This document shows, in pieces, positions 7,527-15,036 of a DNA stretch of 16,837 bases; positions within the stretch are counted from its first letter, which is position 1, and every line of letters starts with the position of its first letter. Both the position numbers and the translations under genes were made by a program. This DNA is from Candidatus Tenderia sp. (GTDB lineage: Bacteria > Pseudomonadota > Gammaproteobacteria > Tenderiales > Tenderiaceae), in assembly GCA_030148045.1 (NCBI GenBank), contig JASBUE010000035.1:1-16837 (forward strand), read 5' to 3'. The notes beneath the pieces were generated by a model. The model was not told where the DNA came from. It was given only the letters and a program-made list of their open reading frames with translations, and made no database searches.

Positions 7527-10040
7527 ATGAAAGACATACGGAATTTGCCCACCTTCAAGTACGACTTTTTGGGGCTGGACACCCAAGCCCTGAAGCATTC
7601 CATGGCCAACCGGCTGGAGTATTCCGCCGGCAAGGACCTCTACACCGCCACAACCCGCGACTGGTATCACGTCTGCGCCTGGGCAATCCGTGACCGCCTG
7701 ATGGAGCGCTGGATGGAAACCATGCGCAGCTATTACCGCCAGGACGCCAAGCGCATCTACTACCTGTCGCTGGAATTCATGATCGGCCGCACCCTCAGTA
7801 ACAGCGCCCTGAGCCTGGGCATCTGCGATGAACTGGCCGAGGCGCTCAACGAAATCGGTGTCGAGCTGGAACAGGTGCAAGAGATGGAAAACGACGCCGC
7901 CCTGGGCAACGGCGGCCTGGGGCGGCTGGCGGCCTGCTTCCTCGACTCCATGGCCACCCTCGCCCTGCCCGGCTACGGCTACGGCATCCGCTACGAGTAC
8001 GGCATGTTCAATCAGCGCATCGAAAACGGGCACCAGATCGAGCATCCGGAAAACTGGCTGCGTTACGGCAACCCGTGGGAGTTTCCGCGCGCCGAGGTGC
8101 TCTATCCGGTCAAGTTCAACGGCCGCGTGATCACCTATCCGGATGACAACGGCGAACAGCGCTACCAATGGGTGGACACCGACGAGGTCATGGCCATGGC
8201 CTACGACACCCCCATCCCCGGCTACGGCAACAGTACGGTCAACAACATGCGCCTGTGGTCGGCCAAATCCTCGCGCGATTTCGACCTTAAATTCTTCAAC
8301 CGGGGCGATTACATCAAGGCGGTGGAGGACAAGAACGACTCGGAAAACCTCTCCAAGGTACTCTACCCGGATGACTCCACCGAGATGGGGCGCGAGCTGC
8401 GCCTGAAACAGCAATATTTCTTCGTCAGCGCCTCGCTGCAGGACATCCTGTATCGCTACAGCAAATACCACGACCACTTCGACAAGCTGCCGGACAAGGT
8501 TGCGATACAGCTCAATGACACACATCCGGTGCTGGCCATCCCGGAACTAATGCGTATCCTGATCGACAAGCATCAGCTGCCGTGGGACAGGGCCTGGGAC
8601 ATTACCCGCCGCACCTTCGCCTATACCAATCATACCCTGCTGCCCGAGGCACTGGAGACCTGGCCGGCAGCCATGCTCGAAAGCATGCTGCCGCGCCACA
8701 TGCAGATCATTTATGAAATCAATCACCGCTTTCTCGACGAGGTAATGCACCGCCATCCGGGCGACACCGGTCTGCTGCGGCGCATGTCCATCCTCGACGA
8801 GGACAACGGCAAGCGCATACGCATGGCCCACCTGGCCGTGGTCGGCAGCCACAAGGTCAATGGCGTCGCCGCGTTACACACCGAGCTGATGAAACGCTCC
8901 ATTTTTGCCGACTTCAATCGCTTCTACCCCGACAAGATCATCAACAAGACCAACGGCATCACCCCGCGGCGCTGGCTCAGGCAGGCCAATCCCCAACTGG
9001 CCCGACTGATCTCCGCCAATATCGGCGATACCTGGGTCACGCACCTGGAGCAGCTCAAGCAACTGATTCCGCTGGCGGAAGACAGTGATTTCCGAGAGCG
9101 CTTTGGCGATGTCAAACGTCACAACAAACAACAGCTGGCCCGGCTGATCAAGCAGCGCCTCGATATCGAGGTCAATGTGGATTCCATCTTCGATTGCCAC
9201 ATCAAACGCATCCATGAATACAAGCGCCAGCTGCTCAACGTGTTGCACGTGATCACGCTCTACAACCGCATCCGTCACAACCCGGACAACGACGTTGTGC
9301 CGCGCACGGTGCTCTTCGCCGGCAAGGCGGCGCCCGGTTATCACCTGGCCAAGCTGATCATCAAGCTGGTCAACGACGTGGCCGACATCGTCAACAACGA
9401 CCCGGCCGTGCATGACCGGCTGAAAGTGGTGTTCTTGCCCAACTACAATGTCTCGCTGGCCGAACAGATCATCCCAGCCTGCGACCTGTCGGAACAGATC
9501 TCCACCGCCGGTACCGAAGCGTCCGGCACGGGCAATATGAAATTCGCACTCAACGGCGCCTTGACCATCGGCACCCTGGACGGTGCCAACATCGAAATCA
9601 AGGAAGAGGTGGGCGAGGAGAATATCTTTATTTTCGGCATGACCACCGACGAAGTGGCGCAACGTAAGCGCGACGGCTACAAGCCGCTCGATTACTATCA
9701 CAACAATGAGGAACTGAAACAGGCCCTGGACATGATCGCCACGGGCTATTTCTCCCCCGCTCAACCCGACCGCTTTCAGGCCATCATTGATACGCTTACC
9801 AGCCGCGGCGACAATTACATGGTGCTGGCCGATTACGGCGCCTATGTCGAATGCCAGGAGCGGTTCGCCGCGCTTTACCGCGATCAGGAGAACTGGACGC
9901 GCAAGGCGATCCTGAACACCGCCAACATGGGCAAGTTCTCCAGCGACCGCAGCATTCGCGAATACGCGGCGGAGATCTGGCAGGCCGAGCCGATCGACAT
10001 CAAACTGGCGGAACACACCATTGAAAAAAAGGCCGGGTAA
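7527..10040 (+). CDS. glgP: Glycogen/maltodextrin phosphorylase
   Basis: This PLP-dependent GT35 enzyme releases glucose-1-phosphate from the non-reducing ends of alpha-1,4-glucans in the cytoplasm. The 837 residues match the family over their whole length. Landmarks are the N-terminal YYLSLEFMIGR (78-88), the glycine-rich ENDAALGNGGLGRLAACFLD (121-140), the substrate-site QLNDTHP (328-334) and the PLP lysine Lys672 in ASGTGNMKFALNG. The ATG at 7527 has only a weak purine-rich stretch upstream. It stands alone here, without glgA, glgB, glgC or a debranching enzyme, so glycogen versus maltodextrin as the main substrate cannot be decided. The last codons (EKKAG, stop) coincide with the terminator of the convergent rho gene. 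The 251-nt upstream gap has no clear plus-strand promoter. Confidence 0.96.
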   Translation: MKDIRNLPTFKYDFLGLDTQALKHSMANRLEYSAGKDLYTATTRDWYHVCAWAIRDRLMERWMETMRSYYRQDAKRIYYLSLEFMIGRTLSNSALSLGICDELAEALNEIGVELEQVQEMENDAALGNGGLGRLAACFLDSMATLALPGYGYGIRYEYGMFNQRIENGHQIEHPENWLRYGNPWEFPRAEVLYPVKFNGRVITYPDDNGEQRYQWVDTDEVMAMAYDTPIPGYGNSTVNNMRLWSAKSSRDFDLKFFNRGDYIKAVEDKNDSENLSKVLYPDDSTEMGRELRLKQQYFFVSASLQDILYRYSKYHDHFDKLPDKVAIQLNDTHPVLAIPELMRILIDKHQLPWDRAWDITRRTFAYTNHTLLPEALETWPAAMLESMLPRHMQIIYEINHRFLDEVMHRHPGDTGLLRRMSILDEDNGKRIRMAHLAVVGSHKVNGVAALHTELMKRSIFADFNRFYPDKIINKTNGITPRRWLRQANPQLARLISANIGDTWVTHLEQLKQLIPLAEDSDFRERFGDVKRHNKQQLARLIKQRLDIEVNVDSIFDCHIKRIHEYKRQLLNVLHVITLYNRIRHNPDNDVVPRTVLFAGKAAPGYHLAKLIIKLVNDVADIVNNDPAVHDRLKVVFLPNYNVSLAEQIIPACDLSEQISTAGTEASGTGNMKFALNGALTIGTLDGANIEIKEEVGEENIFIFGMTTDEVAQRKRDGYKPLDYYHNNEELKQALDMIATGYFSPAQPDRFQAIIDTLTSRGDNYMVLADYGAYVECQERFAALYRDQENWTRKAILNTANMGKFSSDRSIREYAAEIWQAEPIDIKLAEHTIEKKAG

Positions 10041-10048
10041 ACCCGGCC
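10024..10048 (-). terminator. Intrinsic terminator of rho, overlapping the glgP stop codon
   Basis: The arms GGCCGGG (10031-10037) and CCCGGCC (10042-10048) form a 7-bp GC stem with a TAAA loop. On the minus strand it is followed by seven T residues (complement of 10024-10030), a typical intrinsic terminator 54 nt after the rho stop. In the plus direction the 3' tail is poor in T, so it would act mainly for rho. The glgP stop codon TAA lies in the loop. Confidence 0.8.
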
Positions 10049-10102
10049 CTATTTATCTCGTATTCTTCGCCGCCACGAAGCCGGCAGAGAAAACGGCTTT
10101 GA

Positions 10103-11359
10103 TTAACGCTTCATCGATTCGAAGAACTCGTCATTGGTCTTGGTATCCTTGAGCTTGTCGAGCAGGAACTCCATGGCCGCCAGCTCTTCCATGGGATGCA
10201 ACAGTTTGCGCAGGATCCACATCTTCTGCAGTTCATCGGGCTTGGTGAGCTGTTCTTCGCGGCGCGTCCCGGAACGGTTGATATTGATGGCGGGATAAAT
10301 GCGTTTTTCGGCGATGCGGCGATCCAGATGCAACTCCATGTTGCCGGTACCCTTGAACTCTTCATAGATCACGTCGTCCATGCGCGAGCCGGTATCGACC
10401 AAGGCCGTGGCGATGATGGTGAGGCTACCGCCCTCCTCGATATTGCGCGCGGCACCGAAAAAGCGTTTCGGCCGGTGCAGGGCATTGGCGTCTACACCAC
10501 CGGTCAGCACCTTGCCCGATGAGGGAATGACGGTGTTGTAAGCGCGCGCCAGGCGGGTGATGGAATCGAGCAGGATCACCACGTCGCGCTTGTGTTCGAC
10601 CAGGCGCTTGGCCTTTTCGATCACCATCTCGGCCACCTGCACGTGGCGGCTGGCCGGTTCGTCGAAGGTACTGGAGATCACCTCGCCGCGCACCGAGCGC
10701 TGCATCTCGGTCACTTCTTCGGGACGTTCGTCAATCAGCAACACGATCAGATAACACTCGGGATGACTGGCGGCGATGGACTGGGCGATGTTCTGCATCA
10801 TCATGGTCTTACCCGCCTTCGGTGGCGAGACGATCATGGCGCGCTGCCCCTTGCCGGTGGGCGCCACCAGGTCGATGACGCGGGCGGTCAGGTCCTCGGT
10901 ACTGCCGTTGCCCTGTTCCATCTTGAGGCGCTCGTTGGCAAACAATGGCGTCAGGTTCTCAAACAGGACCTTGTTCTTTGAATTCTCGGGCGGCTCAAAA
11001 TTGATCTGGTCGACCTTGAGCAGGGCGAAATAGCGCTCGCTCTCCTTGGGCGGCCGGATCTTGCCCGACACGCTGTCACCGGTACGCAGGTTGAAGCGGC
11101 GTATCTGGCTGGGTGAGACATAGATGTCATCGGGCCCAGCCATGTAGGAGCTGTCCGCCGATCTCAAAAAACCAAATCCATCCTGCAAAATCTCCAGCAC
11201 ACCGTCGCCATAGATGGCCTCGCCTTTTTTGGCATGGTTTTTCAGAATGGCGAAGATGACCTCCTGCTTGCGCATTCGGGCCATGCCGTCGAGCCCAATT
11301 GATTGGGCTAAATCGATTAGTTCTGACGCGGATTTCTTCTTAAGTTCGGTTAGGTTCAT
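10103..11359 (-). CDS. rho: Transcription termination factor Rho
   Basis: Rho is the hexameric RNA-dependent ATPase/translocase that ends untranslated transcripts. The 418-residue product is nearly collinear with E. coli Rho (419 aa). It has the N-terminal helical domain ([15 protein letters not shown]), the cold-shock-like primary RNA-binding site with GFGFLR at 61-66, Walker A PPKAGKT at 179-185 (Lys181, Lys184), Walker B VVILLDS with Asp265, the Q-loop [11 protein letters not shown] at 284-294 and an R-loop region at about 322-341. The ATG at 11359 gives the standard N-terminus. An in-frame TTG extension to 11500 has no family support and would encode an atypical basic tail, so I reject it. 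The gene lies 206 nt downstream of trxA, as in E. coli, and its leader is strikingly C-rich. Confidence 0.98.
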   Translation of the reverse strand: MNLTELKKKSASELIDLAQSIGLDGMARMRKQEVIFAILKNHAKKGEAIYGDGVLEILQDGFGFLRSADSSYMAGPDDIYVSPSQIRRFNLRTGDSVSGKIRPPKESERYFALLKVDQINFEPPENSKNKVLFENLTPLFANERLKMEQGNGSTEDLTARVIDLVAPTGKGQRAMIVSPPKAGKTMMMQNIAQSIAASHPECYLIVLLIDERPEEVTEMQRSVRGEVISSTFDEPASRHVQVAEMVIEKAKRLVEHKRDVVILLDSITRLARAYNTVIPSSGKVLTGGVDANALHRPKRFFGAARNIEEGGSLTIIATALVDTGSRMDDVIYEEFKGTGNMELHLDRRIAEKRIYPAININRSGTRREEQLTKPDELQKMWILRKLLHPMEELAAMEFLLDKLKDTKTNDEFFESMKR

Positions 11360-11474
11360 GATTTGGAATAGTATTGTCTTACGAAAAAGTGCTGAAAGGA
11401 GAATGGATTGTAATTTAGTATGGGGCGAGCTGCGTTGTGTGCGGGCTCTAGGGATTAGGACGAGAAACGGTTTT
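11360..11474 (-). promoter_or_regulatory. C-rich, G-poor rho leader (rut-like)
   Basis: Counted by eye on the minus strand, the 115 nt before the rho start contain 39 C and 11 G, an unusual skew in this GC-balanced DNA. Such C-over-G, unstructured RNA is the known character of Rho utilisation sites, and E. coli rho is autoregulated by Rho in its leader. No ATG occurs on the minus strand in the trxA-rho gap, so no ATG-started leader peptide like E. coli rhoL is present. Confidence 0.5.
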
Positions 11475-11489
11475 GTGGCCGCTTTTCTA

Positions 11490-11519
11490 TTTATCGTCAA
11501 GAACGTACCACCTTTGCAA
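11490..11519 (-). promoter_or_regulatory. Possible rho promoter
   Basis: On the minus strand TTGCAA (11519-11514) and GATAAA (11495-11490) are separated by 18 nt, each matching four of six consensus bases. The start would fall near 11483 and place the C-rich tract in the 5' untranslated region. The match is moderate and rho may also be read from trxA. Confidence 0.3.
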
Positions 11520-11565
11520 CGCCACGTCCAGCCTTTTTACCAGACGCGGCGCCGCGGTGCAAGAT

Positions 11566-11892
11566 TTAGATATTGCTGTCGAGAAATGCTGTTAGCTGTG
11601 ATTTTGATACGGCACCCACCTTGGTGGCCTCGACATTGCCGTTTTTGAACAGCATCAGAGTGGGGATACCGCGGATACCGAATTTCGGCGGGGTGGCGGG
11701 ATTCTCGTCGATGTTGAGCTTGGCGATGCGCACCTTGCCTTCGTAATCGGTGGCAATCTCGTCCAGGATGGGAGCGATCATTTTGCAGGGTCCGCACCAG
11801 TCCGCCCAGAAATCCACCAATACCGGACCTTCTGCATTCAGCACCTCGGCTTCAAACGTGGCGTCCGTTACGTAAACTATCTTGTCACTCAC
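11566..11892 (-). CDS. trxA: Thioredoxin 1
   Basis: Thioredoxin reduces protein disulfides in the cytoplasm, using electrons from thioredoxin reductase. The 108 residues have the classic [11 protein letters not shown] active site with Cys33 and Cys36, the buried Asp27 and the cis-proline Pro77 in GIPT. Length and collinearity match E. coli TrxA. Translation starts at GTG (11892), supported by GGAG 8 nt upstream; no ATG fits. It lies upstream of rho on the same strand and diverges from rhlB across a 160-nt AT-rich gap (11893-12052). No confident promoter hexamer pair was found there in either direction. Confidence 0.97.
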   Translation of the reverse strand: MSDKIVYVTDATFEAEVLNAEGPVLVDFWADWCGPCKMIAPILDEIATDYEGKVRIAKLNIDENPATPPKFGIRGIPTLMLFKNGNVEATKVGAVSKSQLTAFLDSNI

Positions 11893-12022
11893 AATTAAAT
11901 CTCCAGTATCGGGCTTAACTTCTATCCGACTTAGCTTAAATGAAATAAAAACAATTGTGGATCAAGTGTCTTATTTGGGTCAATCCTTGTAGAATTCAAG
12001 CCCAAACTGAATAATATTGCAA

Positions 12023-12037
12023 CCCCTCGATAAGGGG
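12023..12037 (+). other. Short hairpin in the rhlB leader
   Basis: CCCCT (12023-12027) and AGGGG (12033-12037) form a perfect 5-bp stem around CGATA, 15 nt before the rhlB ATG. The 3' arm holds the G-rich part of the only purine-rich ribosome-binding region, so the hairpin could modulate translation of the helicase. It is short and may be chance. Confidence 0.3.
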
Positions 12038-12052
12038 AAAGAAGATCGAACC

Positions 12053-13357
12053 ATGAGCAATACCCACTTGTCCGACACCCGCTTCGACGCTCTTGCGCTG
12101 GTCGAGGCGCTCCAGTCCGGTCTCCGCGACGCCGGTTACAGCCATTGCACCCCGGTCCAGGCCAAGACCATTCCACTGCTGCTAGACGGCCGGGATGTGG
12201 CAGGGCAGGCCCAGACCGGCACCGGCAAGACCGTCGCCTTTCTGGTCGCCACCATGAATCACCTGCTTAGCCAGCCCGGCGATGCAAAACGCCGCACAGA
12301 CCAGCCGCGCGCTTTGATTCTGGCACCCACACGCGAGCTGGCGGTGCAGATTCATAAAGATGCGGAGGCCTTGAACAAGCATACCGGCCTCAAGCTCGGG
12401 CTGGTTTACGGCGGCGCCAATTACGAGAAACAGCGCACCGAGCTGAGCCAAGGCGTGGACATCCTCATCGGCACGCCCGGGCGCATCATCGATTATTTCA
12501 AGCAGAAGATCTTCAACCTGCGCGCCATCCAGGCCATGGTGCTGGACGAGGCCGACCGCATGTTTGACCTGGGCTTTATCAATGATATCCGTTTTCTACT
12601 ACGGCGCATGCCCCATCCGGAGAAACGGCTAAACATGCTGTTTTCAGCCACCATGTCATTTCGCGTCACCGAACTAGCCTATGAGCACATGAACAACCCG
12701 ACCCTGGTGACGGTAGAGGCGGAGTCGGTCACCGCCGACAAGGTCGGTCAGCTGGTCTACTATACCGCCAATAGTGAAAAGATCCCGTTGCTTATTGGCC
12801 TGCTCAAACGGCTTGCCCCGCCGCGCAGCATCATCTTCGTCAACACCAAGCGCCACGCAGACCTGGTATGGCGCTACCTTGAGGGTAACGACCTGAAAGC
12901 CGGGCTGCTCTCCGGCGACATTCCGCAGAAGAAACGGCTGCGTCTGCTGGAAGAGTTCCAGAACGGAAAACTGCCTATTCTGGTGGCGACGGATGTGGCT
13001 GCCCGCGGCCTGCATATCCCCGAGATCAGCCACGTCTTCAATTTCGATCTGCCGCAAAACGCCGAGGACTACGTCCATCGCATCGGCCGCACCGCGCGCG
13101 CCGGCGCCAGCGGCATGGCCATCAGTTTTGCCTGCGAGGATTACGCCTTCCACCTGCCGGAGATCGAAGAGTTTATCGGCATGAAGATCTGCTCGGAGCC
13201 GGTGGCTCCGGAATTACTGGCCGAAACGGCCCCCCCGGTTAAACCGATCAGGTCAGCCAAACCAAAACATTCACGCCGCCGGCAGGGCAAGGGCGCCGGG
13301 GACAGCAGCGGCGGTCGTCGTCGGCACGGCGGACACAACAAACCGAAACAGGGATAG
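12053..13357 (+). CDS. rhlB: ATP-dependent RNA helicase RhlB (DEAD-box)
   Basis: RhlB unwinds structured RNA and, in enterobacteria, belongs to the RNase E degradosome. The 434 residues carry all DEAD-box motifs: Q motif CTPVQ (32-36), motif I AQTGTGKT (53-60, Lys59), Ia PTRELA (92-97), TPGR (141-144), DEAD (165-168), SAT (198-200), motif V ATDVAARG (312-319) and motif [12 protein letters not shown] (342-351, with Ala where E. coli has Gly). [14 protein letters not shown] and the MSxTHL start match E. coli RhlB specifically. The C-terminal tail (about 398-434) is basic and Arg/Gly/Lys-rich, suited to RNA binding. ATG at 12053 gives the RhlB-like start; the upstream in-frame TTG at 12017 is unlikely. 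Divergent trxA-rho is the E. coli arrangement. mtnB follows after 6 nt. Confidence 0.95.
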   Translation: MSNTHLSDTRFDALALVEALQSGLRDAGYSHCTPVQAKTIPLLLDGRDVAGQAQTGTGKTVAFLVATMNHLLSQPGDAKRRTDQPRALILAPTRELAVQIHKDAEALNKHTGLKLGLVYGGANYEKQRTELSQGVDILIGTPGRIIDYFKQKIFNLRAIQAMVLDEADRMFDLGFINDIRFLLRRMPHPEKRLNMLFSATMSFRVTELAYEHMNNPTLVTVEAESVTADKVGQLVYYTANSEKIPLLIGLLKRLAPPRSIIFVNTKRHADLVWRYLEGNDLKAGLLSGDIPQKKRLRLLEEFQNGKLPILVATDVAARGLHIPEISHVFNFDLPQNAEDYVHRIGRTARAGASGMAISFACEDYAFHLPEIEEFIGMKICSEPVAPELLAETAPPVKPIRSAKPKHSRRRQGKGAGDSSGGRRRHGGHNKPKQG

Positions 13358-13363
13358 GCAATA

Positions 13364-13996
13364 ATGGCCATGATATTCGACCAGATGCCGACGCGTAAGG
13401 CGCTCAGCAGGATCGCCCAGGATTTTTATCAACGCGGCTGGATGGCGGGCAGCGCCGGCAATCTGAGCGCGCGCTCCTCCAGCCGGCCAGACTGTTTCTG
13501 GATCACCGCCAGCGGCCTGCCCAAGGGACAGCTGGAAACCAGTGACCTGATCCTGATCAATATCGAATCGGACGAGGTGCTGCAACGCTTCAAAGAGAGC
13601 GCCAAGCCCTCGGCCGAGACCTCCATTCACCGGACCATCTATCAACTCTTCCCTGACGCCCGGGCCTGCTTTCATGTGCACACGGTGGACGCCTGCCTGG
13701 CCGCCGGCCGTATCCCAGCCGGCGAGAAGCTCATGCCCCTGCCGCCACTGGAAATGGTCAAGGGACTGGATATCTGGCAGCAGGCGCCGCACGTCGAACT
13801 GCCGCTGTTCGACAACCTGCTGGAGGTGCCCGAGATCGCGGCACAGATCCGCCGGCGTTTCCAGATCACGCCGCCCGAGGTGCCCGCCCTGATGATCCGC
13901 CACCACGGCATCACCGTGTGGGGCGACTCACTGCAACAGGCCTATAACCGCGTTGAAATCGTCGAATTCATCATGACCTATCTGGCGCGGGCCTAA
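13364..13996 (+). CDS. mtnB: Methylthioribulose-1-phosphate dehydratase
   Basis: MtnB, a zinc-dependent class II aldolase-fold enzyme, dehydrates 5-methylthioribulose-1-phosphate in the methionine salvage pathway. The 210 residues include GSAGNLSAR (29-37), the catalytic acid region SAETSIH with Glu85, metal ligands His104 and His106 in CFHVHT, and a third histidine in IRHHGITVWG (His181). Other class II aldolase-fold members (fuculose or ribulose phosphate aldolases) are possible, but length and motif spacing fit MtnB best. The ATG lies 6 nt after the rhlB stop, with AGG close upstream, so it is probably co-transcribed with rhlB. The salvage partners mtnA, mtnC and mtnD are not in the window. 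Confidence 0.88.
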   Translation: MAMIFDQMPTRKALSRIAQDFYQRGWMAGSAGNLSARSSSRPDCFWITASGLPKGQLETSDLILINIESDEVLQRFKESAKPSAETSIHRTIYQLFPDARACFHVHTVDACLAAGRIPAGEKLMPLPPLEMVKGLDIWQQAPHVELPLFDNLLEVPEIAAQIRRRFQITPPEVPALMIRHHGITVWGDSLQQAYNRVEIVEFIMTYLARA

Positions 13997-14079
13997 ACCG
14001 GCATTGGCGCAGGGCGACATTGGAAACCTGATTCGGCCAAGGGCTTGTCCACCGGGGCCTGTTGATCGTGACGCCCGAC

Positions 14080-14268
14080 ATGTCCATCTGGGACCGCCTG
14101 CTCGGCACCTACCGCGCCCAGCCGCAACGGGGCCACGAAGACATGAGCATCGGCCTGAATCAGTTTCGTGAGCCAAAGCGACAAAACCTGCACTGGCTGC
14201 TGCTACTGCCCTTTGTCGGTAAGGTAGGCGAATACCCGATTAACCGCGACGAACGGGACAACGCTTGA
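14080..14268 (+). CDS. Doubtful small ORF, 62 aa, unknown function
   Basis: I do not recognise this product. From ATG 14080 it would encode 62 residues: a hydrophilic first half rich in Arg and Gln, one short hydrophobic run (LHWLLLLPFVG, about 44-54), and a charged tail. The early codons mostly end in G or C, like the real genes around it, which is the only support. There is no ribosome-binding site; the frame is open back to 14032, with TTG at 14062 and GTG at 14068 as other starts. It sits between mtnB and the cytochrome c leader. It may be a small protein, a gene remnant or chance. Confidence 0.3.
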   Translation: MSIWDRLLGTYRAQPQRGHEDMSIGLNQFREPKRQNLHWLLLLPFVGKVGEYPINRDERDNA

Positions 14269-14336
14269 CCGCCTTATCCCCCCAAAATATACCCTCATGC
14301 TTTACAAGATTATAAAAAACAATATGTTGTTATACC

Positions 14337-14366
14337 TTGACAGTCCATGGACGCGCATGGCATAAC
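14337..14366 (+). promoter_or_regulatory. Probable promoter of the cytochrome c gene with internal dyad
   Basis: A perfect TTGACA (14337-14342) is followed after 18 nt by CATAAC (14361-14366), preceded by TGG as an extended -10 element. Between them CCATG (14345-14349) and CATGG (14356-14360) form an inverted repeat with a 6-nt spacer, placed where a repressor would block RNA polymerase. The transcript would start near 14373. Confidence 0.55.
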
Positions 14367-14476
14367 AACGCGACCGAACAGTTGTGAAGGGTGGGGAATC
14401 AACTCGATAAGCAACATGTTTTGGCAGTTTGGGGGAGTTCTGTTGGAGGGGAATTCATAACAGCCTCCCGCCGATG

Positions 14477-14498
14477 AAACAGCAGCGTTGCTGTTTTT
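14477..14498 (+). terminator. Terminator-like hairpin in the cytochrome c leader
   Basis: AAACAGCA (14477-14484) pairs with TGCTGTTT (14489-14496) around a GCGT loop, and five T residues run at 14494-14498. It has the form of a modest intrinsic terminator. It lies between the only good promoter and the cytochrome start codon, so it is either an attenuator or the end of an upstream transcript. Confidence 0.5.
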
Positions 14499-14533
14499 CT
14501 ATCACTAAATCAATCAAATGAGGGGAGAAACTC

Positions 14534-14863
14534 ATGAAAGCACGTTGGTTAGCTATTCCTGCTGCGGCAGTGATGATGATGGGTATCGGTCAAGCGAACG
14601 CCGATGAACTGGAACTGGCCAAGAAGAGCGGCTGCCTGGCTTGCCACAGCGTGGATAAGAAGGTTGTCGGTCCGGCCTGGAAAGACGTCGCTGAAAAATA
14701 CAAAGGCGACAGCGGTGCCAAGGCTGCGCTGATCGAGAAAGTCGCGAAAGGCGGTAAAGGCAACTGGACGTCCGTCACCGGCGGCGTACCCATGCCTCCT
14801 TATTCGCCTCGCGTTTCAGACGCGGACATCGAGAAGCTGGTTGACTTCGTCCTGTCTCTCTAA
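14534..14863 (+). CDS. Small periplasmic cytochrome c (c551/c552-type)
   Basis: This is a class I mono-haem electron carrier. A signal peptide (basic n-region MKARW, hydrophobic core, likely cleavage after QANA, residue 23) gives a mature protein of 86 residues, close to the usual 82 of c551. The haem site is CLACH (34-38) and the axial methionine is probably Met87 in VPMPPYSP, as in the Pseudomonas c551/Nitrosomonas c552 group. Such proteins deliver electrons to cbb3/aa3 oxidases or nitrite reductase; the partner is not visible here. A strong ribosome-binding site (GAGGGGAG) lies 6 nt before the ATG. Many lysine AAA/AAG codons suggest high expression. It is a single-gene unit, with its own promoter and leader and a strong terminator downstream. 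Confidence 0.93.
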   Translation: MKARWLAIPAAAVMMMGIGQANADELELAKKSGCLACHSVDKKVVGPAWKDVAEKYKGDSGAKAALIEKVAKGGKGNWTSVTGGVPMPPYSPRVSDADIEKLVDFVLSL

Positions 14864-14888
14864 GCTTCCGTAATAAATATTTACGATT

Positions 14889-14918
14889 AAGCCAGCCCTG
14901 CAGGGCTGGCTTTTTTTT
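14889..14918 (+). terminator. Strong intrinsic terminator of the cytochrome c gene
   Basis: GCCAGCCC (14891-14898) and GGGCTGGC (14903-14910) form a perfect 8-bp GC stem, extended by AA/TT, with a TGCA loop and eight T residues at 14911-14918. It is 26 nt after the cytochrome stop. Confidence 0.93.
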
Positions 14919-14970
14919 GTCTACTGAACAGAACACTCGTATTGAATCAGGTGTGAGAAATGCAGGCTGG

Positions 14971-14979
14971 TGTTAAAAT
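14971..14979 (+). promoter_or_regulatory. Possible extended -10 promoter of thiD-thiE-hemL
   Basis: TGT-TAAAAT fits an extended -10 element (TGn plus a five-of-six -10), 58 nt before the thiD start. No good -35 is present at 16-18 nt, as is usual for such promoters. I see no TPP riboswitch features in the leader. Confidence 0.4.
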
Positions 14980-15036
14980 CGGCGCTTCCGAATCCATGCA
15001 TGTTCTACGGCCAACTGAACCACTCGAGGGCACGCC

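Larger units (their letters stand above)
14269..14533 (+). other. Non-coding upstream region of the cytochrome c gene
   Basis: This 265-nt stretch has no supported gene. It begins AT-rich (14285-14335), holds a good sigma70-like promoter (14337-14366), and then a leader of about 160 nt with a GGAGG/CCTCC inverted repeat (14445-14449 with 14464-14468) and a terminator-like hairpin at 14477-14498. A 15-codon ORF (14474-14521) without a ribosome-binding site overlaps the hairpin. Confidence 0.5.

Noticed and set aside
8874..10016. 380-codon minus-strand open frame opposite glgP
   Set aside because: Antisense shadow of glgP, with no recognisable motifs and the same composition artefact; likewise 7500-8525, 2090-2878, 305-1117 and 3869-4867.
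11360..11500. N-terminal extension of Rho from TTG at 11500
   Set aside because: The residues are atypical and have no counterpart in gammaproteobacterial Rho; the ATG at 11359 gives the exact standard start.
11545..11556. CGCGGCGCCGCG palindrome after trxA as a terminator
   Set aside because: A palindrome without a loop or T-tract; at best a 4-bp stem.
11955..11966. DnaA-box-like TGTGGATCA near rhlB
   Set aside because: A single site with one mismatch and no cluster, AT-rich unwinding region or replication genes nearby; not an origin.
12017..12052. RhlB start at TTG 12017
   Set aside because: ATG at 12053 matches the E. coli RhlB start; the extension would run through the leader hairpin.
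13928..14193. Minus-strand frames between mtnB and the cytochrome gene
   Set aside because: They overlap the mtnB 3' end, have Arg/Gly/Pro-rich low-information composition and no ribosome-binding site.
14919..15036. TPP riboswitch before thiD
   Set aside because: Only 118 nt and no conserved THI-box segments such as CTGAGA could be found.
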